DNA of 13,579 nt from CAZDET01 sp964504335 (GTDB taxonomy: Bacteria; Bacteroidota; Bacteroidia; Chitinophagales; Saprospiraceae), in NCBI GenBank assembly GCA_964504335.1, contig CAZDET010000099.1, forward strand, positions 1 to 13,579, in the 5' to 3' direction. Position numbers and translations under genes: made by a program. The notes below the pieces were generated by a model. The model ran no database searches and was not told the DNA's origin. It saw only the letters and a program-made list of their open reading frames with translations. Shown here one piece after another: positions 7,701 through 13,520 of the stretch; position 1 is the first letter of the stretch, and the number at the start of each line of letters is the position of its first letter.

Positions 7701-9342
7701 ATTGCACGAGGCGGTCCCGAAGTTTCTGGTGATCAGAAGAGGCAACTTGTCGAAGGCTGGTCTGCGCCGCGCTGGAGGAGGCGTAGCCGACTCCTCCCGA
7801 CACGCCAAAGAATGAGCCAAAGAAACCGGCACTAGCCGCGGCCGTGGTTGATTTTGACGACCCCTTCAATTTCTCCGAAACGGTGCCCTGGGCAATTTCG
7901 AATACATCTCGGTCTCTGCTTAAAGTATTCGTTAATCCTTCCTCGAAATCAACCTCCTGGCTACTAACTACGGATTCCCTTCGTTCCCAATCGAATACGA
8001 CAATTTGTTTCTTTTGGGCGGGTGCAAGCGGAAGGCTGTATAGTAAATCACCTAACGAGTAGCCATCCGCAATCCATTCCGTTTTATACTGAAGGATATG
8101 ACCGTGTGCCACTTCAACTGATTGATAAATGGTGGGTTCTTCATCCCAGTCGATCATACTGTTGACCCCCAGTTGAACTCTACCTAGTGCTTTGACTTGG
8201 TTTGTAGGGGCTACGGAAATGGCCTTTCTAAATGTATTTGTTTCATTTAAGGCCAGGAGTTTGCCGATATTGTCTTTGGTGATCGACTTTTCCTGTTTCA
8301 GGAAGTTATTCAGTACTACCTTTTTAATCTTGATATTCTTGATAGCCTGCTGAAAATTTTCGTCGTCGTTATCGGGGGGCGTTCCATTGGTACGAGCCGC
8401 TGCTCCTCCAAATCCGGAGCTGGAGTTGGGTGCCAGGGTGACTGGGGGTTTTCTGGCGACCATCGGAATCGCCTTCAACGGAGCTACCAAATCAAAAGCC
8501 GAATACCGGAGCGTACCTAGAATTTCTTCCAGGCTGAGTTCATCTTCCTCTTCCAGGACGAACCCCTTGATTTCCGGTTCGGAGGTGCGCACCAGGGAGA
8601 AATAGGAAAATTCCTCTAAGATTCTTTTTTCATCCAGGTTTAAGGAGTTGCACCCACAATCCTCCTCAGAGGATTGGTCGTCGTCATTCCCGACAACCTG
8701 TTCGACAACGAGCAGCAATCGCTTTGGGAAAACCAGCTTATTCTCTTCATCAACGGCAATGCTGTCTAGCCTTATCGGGATGGCATCTTGCGTGATATTT
8801 AAGCCAACCACTGCTACGGCCTCGGTGTAATAGCCTTCCGGGTATTCTAGAGCGAAATACCCCTTGGATTCCGTCCTAACTGCTGCAATCGGTTCGAGTT
8901 CCGCCGCTTCCTCGCGTTTTGCCGATATAATTATCTGGACATCCTCCGTGGATTGATTTCCACGCTTTTCCAGCAGTCGGCCATAAATGAAATTTGGCTT
9001 TGCTGGTTCGGCAGGTTCTTCTGCGGGGGTAAGTTCTACTTCTTCGTTTAGAATAAATTCAATTGGAATCGATTGGTTGTCTAAACGTTTAGGAGGTATA
9101 CTTTTCTGGGTGAGAACATTTCCTTCTTGCCTCCTTAAAAGGATGATAATTGCTCTTTCTACTAGTAGGCTATCCTCGAATTCGATTTCCTGAGAGGCTT
9201 CCTGAGTGCCTGCAAGTGTAAGAAAGAACTCCTGCGATCTTACATGCTCCTGTTCATTGACTACGATGAAATAAGAAATGAGTAGATGGACTTCTGCAAC
9301 ATTCGCAGAGCCCTTGTTTTTTAGCAAAAGGGAGGTTTTCAT
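4768..9342 (-). CDS. giant multidomain protein with C-terminal M23 (LytM) peptidase domain
   Basis: This is a single uninterrupted 1524-residue frame. The N-terminus has no signal peptide. Residues 118-180 look like a carboxypeptidase-regulatory beta-sandwich (IYGRLLEKRG ... GYFALEYPEGYYTEAVAVV). Residues about 400-1040 form a core of unknown fold, with EWIADGYSLGDLLYSLPLAP (423-440), a Gly/Ser/Ala-rich hydrophobic hairpin (500-527) between two long helices, NYNHCHAITIQYYEVLRHF (578-596), and a motif with paired Cys at MGHCNSCEEKDESRFWRW (995-1012). Residues 1083-1202 are Lys/Glu-rich helices, and 1210-1300 a beta-rich segment. Residues 1355-1500 are an M23 domain: His1377 and Asp1386 (first ligands), YAHL His1447, and PHLHF His1482/His1484. 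All expected metal and catalytic positions are filled, so cleavage of peptidoglycan peptide bridges is plausible. It stands alone, with GC content by eye lower than its neighbours. Without a Sec signal its export route is unclear. The M23 call is firm; the overall role is unknown. Confidence 0.9.
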   Translation of the reverse strand: MKTSLLLKNKGSANVAEVHLLISYFIVVNEQEHVRSQEFFLTLAGTQEASQEIEFEDSLLVERAIIILLRRQEGNVLTQKSIPPKRLDNQSIPIEFILNEEVELTPAEEPAEPAKPNFIYGRLLEKRGNQSTEDVQIIISAKREEAAELEPIAAVRTESKGYFALEYPEGYYTEAVAVVGLNITQDAIPIRLDSIAVDEENKLVFPKRLLLVVEQVVGNDDDQSSEEDCGCNSLNLDEKRILEEFSYFSLVRTSEPEIKGFVLEEEDELSLEEILGTLRYSAFDLVAPLKAIPMVARKPPVTLAPNSSSGFGGAAARTNGTPPDNDDENFQQAIKNIKIKKVVLNNFLKQEKSITKDNIGKLLALNETNTFRKAISVAPTNQVKALGRVQLGVNSMIDWDEEPTIYQSVEVAHGHILQYKTEWIADGYSLGDLLYSLPLAPAQKKQIVVFDWERRESVVSSQEVDFEEGLTNTLSRDRDVFEIAQGTVSEKLKGSSKSTTAAASAGFFGSFFGVSGGVGYASSSAAQTSLRQVASSDHQKLRDRLVQSANAVRSLRSTVIQTVSQGERFEVSSESVANYNHCHAITIQYYEVLRHFRIRQRFAGARECLFVPLMMSQFDLGKALRWREPLEEALLDSKLGNAFEAADRIAHEWENSDFPSGTFASEKILTATGFLNIHFDLRRPLDDIVEVNDEDREPLYASQGVVIWHKKKVAKFIEANWKPFEPFLDTSAEQFFNDYLADARDKDAVFHRMLGEKIARAFVDKLVFYIQDERGRDVGTAPIDASLSSRYYRNGRLRISLRLNPSNFTRDTIHYLKITSQVEEDFPESTIVIRSGMMKYRTRHFDGFLFRYQYLNDDLSSADGATIYTGPSGEELRDPRKDDVAITNKLINHLNNNLEHYHKAIWLNITPERRFMLLDGIILSGKGNGRSVASLVENVLLTIVGNSLVFPVAPGLNLNPDFGIKQSLNEFYSVAASEPINVSIPTKGVFAEAVMGHCNSCEEKDESRFWRWEESPIPDSPTAINPISTESRRADLSILSPQQLPNPVLNIQNAPAAPDPTGLAATLGVLGKGDLFRDVTGLDQTQKNALAALQGSLQATEALAKEGAKLEVQKMMEKRLDNALNKINSSKALSAEKKAELTEKAVLAYLGGGAKKEDKKKDPANAKFEEAAKMIDALEKSGVLSPEDAKEAREKIKKKLEGSNATLIDKASEKGVEVSIAEADGKKIDIKPLGNFTGGVIFEKFITIESADNEGYFEKVKLTIEESRGTRFFYLANDSYDYISVEVTGIRDESKADLSAKAAFKQTLLVDPGPNNKKLLYAGKPKSGNHPSVLDPKGFKISRGNPSAKHKANTFYQLPFSTGKKFKCSGAFGDGLHVGDEKYSIDLLLPKGEKVLAARAGIIVDIVRTVSENPKDPNNPNQWLRSGKNGNLVLIRHDDDTYGAYAHLAKNSVPSGLRVGSKVTAGQEIAKVGITGNTNGPHLHFTVQDGTFKSTPWKFVNSANTAYEPKKDECYEAQKGKVAC

Positions 9343-9701
9343 TATATGGATTTTATCCTCGTGTGTTTTTCAGAAAAAATGGCGAAGTCAAAAAGTGCAA
9401 TAATATAATAGTACAGGGCCTTGTGCTAATAAAGACGACTTCGCGGGATGTAATACTCAATGATAGTTATACAATGACTAATGGATCAAAAACTAAAATA
9501 AGCTATTTCGAGATAACTTTCAATACGTTATATAAATAGTTTTCCGGAGGTTGGTTTCACTATATTGGTGCTGCTAAATTCTTCATCGGCCTATATTATC
9601 TTGCGATTGAAAATCAGCATAGCTTGCTCAGTGATTGCCGTGTCGGGCAATTTGCCTTGCTAATAGTACTACTGACTACTGAGGGCAAGTAGTGAATATA
9701 T
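9343..9701. other. AT-rich intergenic region without recognisable gene
   Basis: Together with the terminator that follows it, this makes a 411-base stretch between the start of the giant M23 gene and the end of the four-gene operon. It must hold the promoter of the giant gene, but I found no exact TAnnTTTG box on the minus strand. The closest string, CAAAAACTA in plus orientation near 9486, has one base too many. No frame of useful length, tRNA-like fold or repeat stands out. Confidence 0.6.
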
Positions 9702-9740
9702 CAAAAAAAGGCCCGAAGAAACTCCGGGCCTCGCTTTTTG
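9702..9740 (-). terminator. rho-independent terminator closing the four-gene operon
   Basis: A perfect 7-bp GC-rich stem (AGGCCCG 9709-9715 paired with CGGGCCT 9725-9731, nine-base loop) is flanked by a seven-A run at 9703-9709. On the minus strand this reads as hairpin followed by a T tract. It lies 14-52 bases past the stop of the 146-residue helical protein, in the right place to end the operon. Five Ts at 9735-9739 mean it could also stop plus-strand transcription. Confidence 0.9.
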
Positions 9741-9753
9741 ATGCATGTCTTGG

Positions 9754-10194
9754 CTACCAGATGGAGACCGGCACCATCTTGGGCAACAAGGGCAGCAACA
9801 TCGATTTCAGTTGCTGATACACGTGCCGCATTCGTTGGTGGGAGGTGACCACCGTGGTGGGCAGTTCCGCTTTGGCGGTATGCTCCGCCCGAAACAGCTC
9901 TGATCCGTGGGCCTGGAAACGCTTTTCCTGAAGAAGCTGAAACTCGGCTTCCAAACGAGCGATGCGGTTTTTCTCTACTGAAGTCAGGTTTTTGCGGTTC
10001 CCCTTGGAAAGGAGTTGCAGGAGTACCCCGATTTCCATCCTCCAGAATTGGAGTTCTTCCTCCAGTTGTGTGAGGGTGGAAGGATGATTGTTCGGAGTGG
10101 TGGTGGCGAATGGCTCGCGAGTTAGGGAATGAATGGTTCTGGGGTCGGTCATTCCCGTTTCGCGCAAGGGATGGATGGTTGAAAAGGTTTTCAC
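9754..10194 (-). CDS. small helical protein of unknown function
   Basis: This is a 146-residue protein I do not recognise. Residues 1-40 are polar and probably disordered, rich in Thr/Pro/His. Residues 41-64 (LTQLEEELQFWRMEIGVLLQ onward) and 71-105 are strongly predicted amphipathic helices that could pair as a coiled coil. A further helix with basic residues spans 117-137 and the chain ends with hydrophobic PVSIW. There is no signal peptide or membrane segment, so it is probably cytoplasmic, unlike the three exported products upstream. The frame starts with GTG at 10194. An internal ATG at 10152 (residue 15) is an equally possible start, and neither has a Shine-Dalgarno sequence. It begins 42 bases after the SMP-30-like gene and is followed by a strong terminator, so it is the last gene of that operon. 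Confidence 0.7.
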   Translation of the reverse strand: MKTFSTIHPLRETGMTDPRTIHSLTREPFATTTPNNHPSTLTQLEEELQFWRMEIGVLLQLLSKGNRKNLTSVEKNRIARLEAEFQLLQEKRFQAHGSELFRAEHTAKAELPTTVVTSHQRMRHVYQQLKSMLLPLLPKMVPVSIW

Positions 10195-10236
10195 GAGAGT
10201 GGTTTTACTTGGTTAACTGATAGGGAGCGCGGGGGG

Positions 10237-11874
10237 TTACTTCCAGGAGAACGTTCCTCCGTTCCGAGTTCGTATTTGGTAGAGGCCGGAATGCGCCGTT
10301 AAATAGAGGGTTTTTCCATCATCTCCCCAAGCCATATTCGCCGGCCGCTCCGGGCCGATGATTTTTCCAAGTAATTCTCCGGCGGGATTCAGTACCCAGA
10401 GCCCGCCCGGTGCGGAGACGAAGAGGTAGCCCGCATTGTCGACTTTGATGCCGTCGATGGCTTCCGGTTCGTCGGTTTGGTTGAAGTTGAAGAAGATTTT
10501 CCCGTCGGTGAGGGTGCCGTCTTCTTGCACCCGGTACCGCCAAACGGTCTTGGTGTGATACACGTCGCGGATGTCCCAGTTGCCGACGTACAGGTATTGC
10601 TCGTCGGGGGAAAAGGCCAGGCCATTGGGGCCGCCCAGGTCGGTGGATAAAAGGCGCAGCTCCCCGTCCTTGAACCGGTAGACGCCCTGGTGCGGCAATT
10701 CCTTGCGCGGGTCGTCGTAGGCCTTGGGTAAGCCGTAGGGGGGATCGGTGAAGTAGATGGAACCGTCGGATTTCAGCACCAGGTCGTTGGGGCTATTCAG
10801 ACGCTTGCCGTCGTAGCGATCGGCCAATACGGTGATGGGGCCCTTGCGCTCGTGGCGGATGACCTGGCGGTTGCCGTGCTGGCAGACGATCAGGCGGCCT
10901 TCCTGATCGATCGCCAATCCATTGGAGCCCGGTTGGTGGTATTCGCCAATGTCGATGCCGGTATAGCCGGATTTGGTGATGTATACCGACACGTTTCGGG
11001 AAACTGGATCGTAGCGGTAAATCACATTGGCGTTGGGGTCGCTAAACAGCAGATAGCCATCGGGATGCCAAACCGGCCCCTCCGTAAACTGGAAGCCGTC
11101 GGCCAGCTTTTCGATGCGTGCTTCGGGATCGATGACCTGTTTCAACTCGTCGTCGATCATCACAATCTGACCGAGGTTTTGCCAGTCGGCCGAAGTGGGA
11201 TAATCTTCGTAAAAATCCAGGGTGCAGGAGCGAATCCAGATGTAGTTGTCGGGCAAATCGGCCAGGGGGCCATTGATGCCGAGCACGGCGATGCTGAATT
11301 CCTGCCCGGGCCGGGCATTGTCGGTCAGCACTACGCGATTGCGGGAGTTAAAGCCTTTGATCGCCGAGCCGCCGGACTGGCCGAAGGTCTTGTTCAATTT
11401 TCCATCGACCCAGATTTCGGCGTAATCGTCGACGACGATTTCAAAAACCACCCGGGTACCGGAGGTAGATAGCGCACCGATGGTTTCCGGGATGGCCACC
11501 CGGATGCGGTACCAGGCGAAGGAGCCGAGGCCGGTGCCGCGCCGTTCTTCGAGGGTGGTGGGGTCGAGTGATTCCCAGATGCTGTCGTCGTAATCGGCGG
11601 TCCCCGCCTGAACGCTTAGAGTCTGGGTATTGATTGGTTTTCCGGTGGGATACAGATCCAAGGGGTCGCTTTCCGATGGGCCGGGTGCGTTGAACTTGGC
11701 TTTTTCAAATTGCGCCGAGCGGTATTTCCAGGTGGCGTCTACCAGATCTACGCCCGCCTGCGTGCGGAGGTCGACGATGGCATCCGCCTGGCCAACGGCC
11801 AGCTCTCTGCTTTCCTGCGCGGAGATCGCCTGCGAAAACAGCAGGCAACAGCTCAGATATACAAGGTATTTCAC
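10237..11874 (-). CDS. secreted SMP-30/gluconolactonase-like protein with N-terminal beta-sandwich
   Basis: This is a 545-residue protein with a signal peptide (about residues 1-19, cleavage near ISA-Q). Residues about 90-222 look like a galactose-binding-like, GH2-type jelly roll (FAWYRIRVAIPE, VVDDYAEIWVDGKLNKTFG), probably a binding module. Residues 255-535 form a six-bladed SMP-30/gluconolactonase/LRE propeller with the metal-site residues in place: Glu265 in TEGPVWHPDG, Asn363 in NSPNDLVLKSDG, Asn417 in GGPNGLAFSPD, and Asp474 in EAIDGIKVD. Family members hydrolyse sugar lactones or other esters with a divalent metal, and a periplasmic lactonase-type hydrolase is the best guess. The start is GTG at 11874, ten bases after the stop of the GlcG/HbpS gene; no alternative ATG precedes the signal peptide. 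The tight spacing indicates one operon. Confidence 0.9.
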   Translation of the reverse strand: MKYLVYLSCCLLFSQAISAQESRELAVGQADAIVDLRTQAGVDLVDATWKYRSAQFEKAKFNAPGPSESDPLDLYPTGKPINTQTLSVQAGTADYDDSIWESLDPTTLEERRGTGLGSFAWYRIRVAIPETIGALSTSGTRVVFEIVVDDYAEIWVDGKLNKTFGQSGGSAIKGFNSRNRVVLTDNARPGQEFSIAVLGINGPLADLPDNYIWIRSCTLDFYEDYPTSADWQNLGQIVMIDDELKQVIDPEARIEKLADGFQFTEGPVWHPDGYLLFSDPNANVIYRYDPVSRNVSVYITKSGYTGIDIGEYHQPGSNGLAIDQEGRLIVCQHGNRQVIRHERKGPITVLADRYDGKRLNSPNDLVLKSDGSIYFTDPPYGLPKAYDDPRKELPHQGVYRFKDGELRLLSTDLGGPNGLAFSPDEQYLYVGNWDIRDVYHTKTVWRYRVQEDGTLTDGKIFFNFNQTDEPEAIDGIKVDNAGYLFVSAPGGLWVLNPAGELLGKIIGPERPANMAWGDDGKTLYLTAHSGLYQIRTRNGGTFSWK

Positions 11875-11884
11875 GATTTACTTT

Positions 11885-12367
11885 TTATTGATTCAAAAAT
11901 GCAGCAGACAAGCCCGCCTCGGCGATTTCGACGTCCTGATCAGCGCTGGCGGCACCGCTCACGCCAATCCCGCCGATGACTTTGCCCTGATAAATGATGG
12001 GCAAACCACCGCGGAGCATGTTTTCGCCCACGGTGATCAGCGAGCCGCGGCCGCCGATGATGGCGTCTTCGAGGTTTTTGGAGGGCATGCGGAAGGTGGC
12101 ACCGGTGCGAGCCTTGCCGTAGGATACTTCTGATGCAATCGGGAAGGTGCCGGTGAGCCGCTCCAGCAGAATGAGGTGGCCGCCGGCATCGACGATCGCA
12201 ATGGCAGCTCCGGGCGCATCATTTGCCTCTGCGTAGGCAATGGCTTCAGCCATTATTTCGCGAGCGCCTTCCAGATCGAGTTCGTAGGTGTTGCTTACCT
12301 GTGCATTCAGAGAGGTACCGATGAATGCCGCCAGGAGGAGCGTCAGGGTGATTAGTCCGTTTTTCAT
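11885..12367 (-). CDS. secreted GlcG/HbpS family (DUF336) heme-binding-like protein
   Basis: This is a 160-residue protein with a signal peptide (MKNGLITLTLLLAAFIGTSLNAQ, cleavage near residue 22). The mature part matches the GlcG/HbpS fold throughout: helix AREIMAEAIAYAEANDAPGA, strand AIAIVDAGGHLILLERLTG (residues 56-73), KARTGATFRMPS (residues 85-96), and the signature GGLPIIYQGKVIGGIGVSGA (120-139) followed by ADQDVEIAEAG. Members form oligomers. HbpS of Streptomyces binds heme and senses redox stress extracellularly, while GlcG is encoded with glycolate oxidase genes and has no clear activity. Heme binding is therefore possible but not shown. It sits 32 bases after the YHS lipoprotein gene and 10 bases before the lactonase-like gene, the middle of a compact operon of exported proteins. 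Confidence 0.92.
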   Translation of the reverse strand: MKNGLITLTLLLAAFIGTSLNAQVSNTYELDLEGAREIMAEAIAYAEANDAPGAAIAIVDAGGHLILLERLTGTFPIASEVSYGKARTGATFRMPSKNLEDAIIGGRGSLITVGENMLRGGLPIIYQGKVIGGIGVSGAASADQDVEIAEAGLSAAFLNQ

Positions 12368-12399
12368 AGTTAGGTTGATTTGATTTTGAGGGTAATGAA

Positions 12400-13332
12400 T
12401 TAGTTGGAAGGAGCTTCTTCGTCGTACGATACCGCCTGGCCCGATTTTTTGGCTACCTGGGCCGGCCAGTTTTTATCGGCGAGTTGGACGCTGCTGTCGA
12501 GGTCTTCATTGAATAGGTCGTAGGCTTTTTGGGAATGCTGGAGCATCAGGCGACCATCGACAATCTGGAAAATCTCCGGATCGACGGGGCGGAGGCGGTT
12601 GATACTCATTGCGTAGGCGCAAAAGGCACCGTATTCCGGCGCAAACATTTTCGGATTGTCCTTAAACATGGTCTGGTTGACCTCGCTGGAAAACTGATAC
12701 GTAGCCCCGTCGTAGCGAGCGGTGTACTGAGGGTTGCCTTTCACGGCACTGTTTTCGGTGAAATAGGCCACTGGGTCGTAGCCGTCGATGATCACTCCTT
12801 CGCGATCCACGTTCACCAGGAATTGGCGCTCTTCATCGGTTAGAATTTGCTTGCCCTCGTTGCCGGCCACGTACGGCCAGTATTTGTCGGCTTTTACCAG
12901 GTTGCCTTGCGGGTCTTTTTCCCAGCCCCGTACGGCCCGTTCGTTGTGCTGAATGACCAGGCGATCATTGATGATCGACCAGGTGCTAATATCAATTGGA
13001 GCAATGCGCCCCAGCGACACGGCGTAGGCGCACCATCCGCCGAATTGTGCCTTGTACTTTTCCGGATTCTCCTCGAATAACGCTTTGTGCTCTTCGGAAG
13101 CAAACTGGTAGATGGCTCCTTTGTAATTGGATTGAATGTCGGAGGAGCCCTTTACGGGTTGCCCTTCGGTGAAGAAGGCGACGGGGTCGTAGCCGTCGAT
13201 GATGACTCCTTTGGAGTTGACATTGATAAAAGTATCCGGATCAGCGGCCGCTTCCGGATTTTGAGTGGGTGTAGCTTGGCAACCCATGAGCAGAGCCAGG
13301 CCCATCAATAGCATTTGCAATTGAGCTTTCAT
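12400..13332 (-). CDS. lipoprotein with two tandem YHS domains
   Basis: This is a 310-residue protein beginning with a lipoprotein signal (MKAQLQMLLMGLALLMGC; lipobox LLMGC, Cys18), so it is anchored in a membrane, probably facing the periplasm. Two homologous YHS-type units follow. Unit 1 spans residues about 36-155 (IIDGYDPVAFFTEG, YQFASEEHKALFEENPEKY, GGWCAYAVS, KADKYWP). Unit 2 spans about 172-292 (IIDGYDPVAYFTEN, YQFSSEVNQTMFKDNPKMF, GAFCAYAMS, LADKNWP). Most proteins of this family have one unit. Each keeps the Cys-Ala-Tyr position that suggests metal or thiol chemistry. YHS domains are linked to copper and other metal handling, but the role here is not established. I chose ATG 13332 because it gives a proper lipoprotein signal; the frame could extend to 13425, adding 31 residues that would bury it. 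It is the first gene of the operon. Confidence 0.9.
   Translation of the reverse strand: MKAQLQMLLMGLALLMGCQATPTQNPEAAADPDTFINVNSKGVIIDGYDPVAFFTEGQPVKGSSDIQSNYKGAIYQFASEEHKALFEENPEKYKAQFGGWCAYAVSLGRIAPIDISTWSIINDRLVIQHNERAVRGWEKDPQGNLVKADKYWPYVAGNEGKQILTDEERQFLVNVDREGVIIDGYDPVAYFTENSAVKGNPQYTARYDGATYQFSSEVNQTMFKDNPKMFAPEYGAFCAYAMSINRLRPVDPEIFQIVDGRLMLQHSQKAYDLFNEDLDSSVQLADKNWPAQVAKKSGQAVSYDEEAPSN
12457..13227 (-). repeat. tandem duplication encoding two YHS units
   Basis: Coding bases 12868-13227 (unit 1) and 12457-12819 (unit 2) specify two clearly related blocks of about 120 residues. At DNA level the similarity is still visible in places: an identical 20-base segment, gggtcgtagccgtcgatgat, occurs at 12773-12792 and 13184-13203, encoding IIDGYDP in both. 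Most of the rest has diverged, so the duplication is old. Confidence 0.85.
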
Positions 13333-13390
13333 AAAATGGAAGGATAGATTGGTTAAAATTGAATGCAGGGTATCAGGTAATGCAGACCCG

Positions 13391-13416
13391 GGGCCTTTTC
13401 GGAGTACCGAATGCCC
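13391..13416 (-). promoter_or_regulatory. imperfect hairpin in the operon leader
   Basis: GGGC 13391-13394 and TTCGG 13398-13402 can pair with CCGAA 13407-13411 and GCCC 13413-13416, closing a four-base loop with a small asymmetric internal bulge. It lies about 60 bases before the YHS lipoprotein start and has no T tract, so it is not a terminator. It may shape the leader RNA or be chance. Confidence 0.3.
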
Positions 13417-13475
13417 AGCCTGCAACTAGTTTAATCGGGATAGAACGTTGAGGATATATCCCTTTTAATACACTT

Positions 13476-13483
13476 CAAAGGTA
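13476..13483 (-). promoter_or_regulatory. candidate -7 box (TACCTTTG) of the four-gene operon
   Basis: On the minus strand this reads TACCTTTG, an exact match to the Bacteroidota -7 consensus TAnnTTTG. No TTTG is found 19-21 bases upstream, so a normal -33 element is missing, which often goes with activator dependence. Transcription would begin near 13469, leaving a leader of about 135 bases before the lipoprotein gene. Confidence 0.55.
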
Positions 13484-13504
13484 GGAGTGGGTACTACAGG
13501 AAGG

Positions 13505-13520
13505 TGTTACATTGGTAACA
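13505..13520. promoter_or_regulatory. perfect palindrome TGTTAC-N4-GTAACA, possible operator
   Basis: Two perfect 6-base inverted half-sites (TGTTAC 13505-13510, GTAACA 13515-13520) are separated by ATTG. The site begins 21 bases upstream of the minus-strand -7 box, where the missing -33 element would be. The half-site and spacer geometry is like operators of dimeric regulators such as Crp/Fnr proteins, but the regulator is unknown. Confidence 0.45.

Noticed and set aside
9640..9662. GGCAA-T-TTGCC near-palindrome in the intergenic spacer
   Set aside because: Only five bases per arm with a one-base centre; too short and too isolated to support as an operator.
10852..11472. 206-residue open frame on the plus strand
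   Set aside because: It lies wholly antisense to the SMP-30-like gene, whose signal peptide and metal-site residues are unambiguous. The open frame is a by-product of GC-rich codons.
11630..12133. 167-residue plus-strand frame across the SMP-30-like/GlcG junction
   Set aside because: It is antisense to two genes with clear signal peptides and family motifs.
13333..13425. 31-residue N-terminal extension of the YHS lipoprotein
   Set aside because: Using it would place the lipoprotein signal in the interior of the protein; ATG 13332 gives a textbook lipobox, and the extension lies in the leader downstream of the -7 box.
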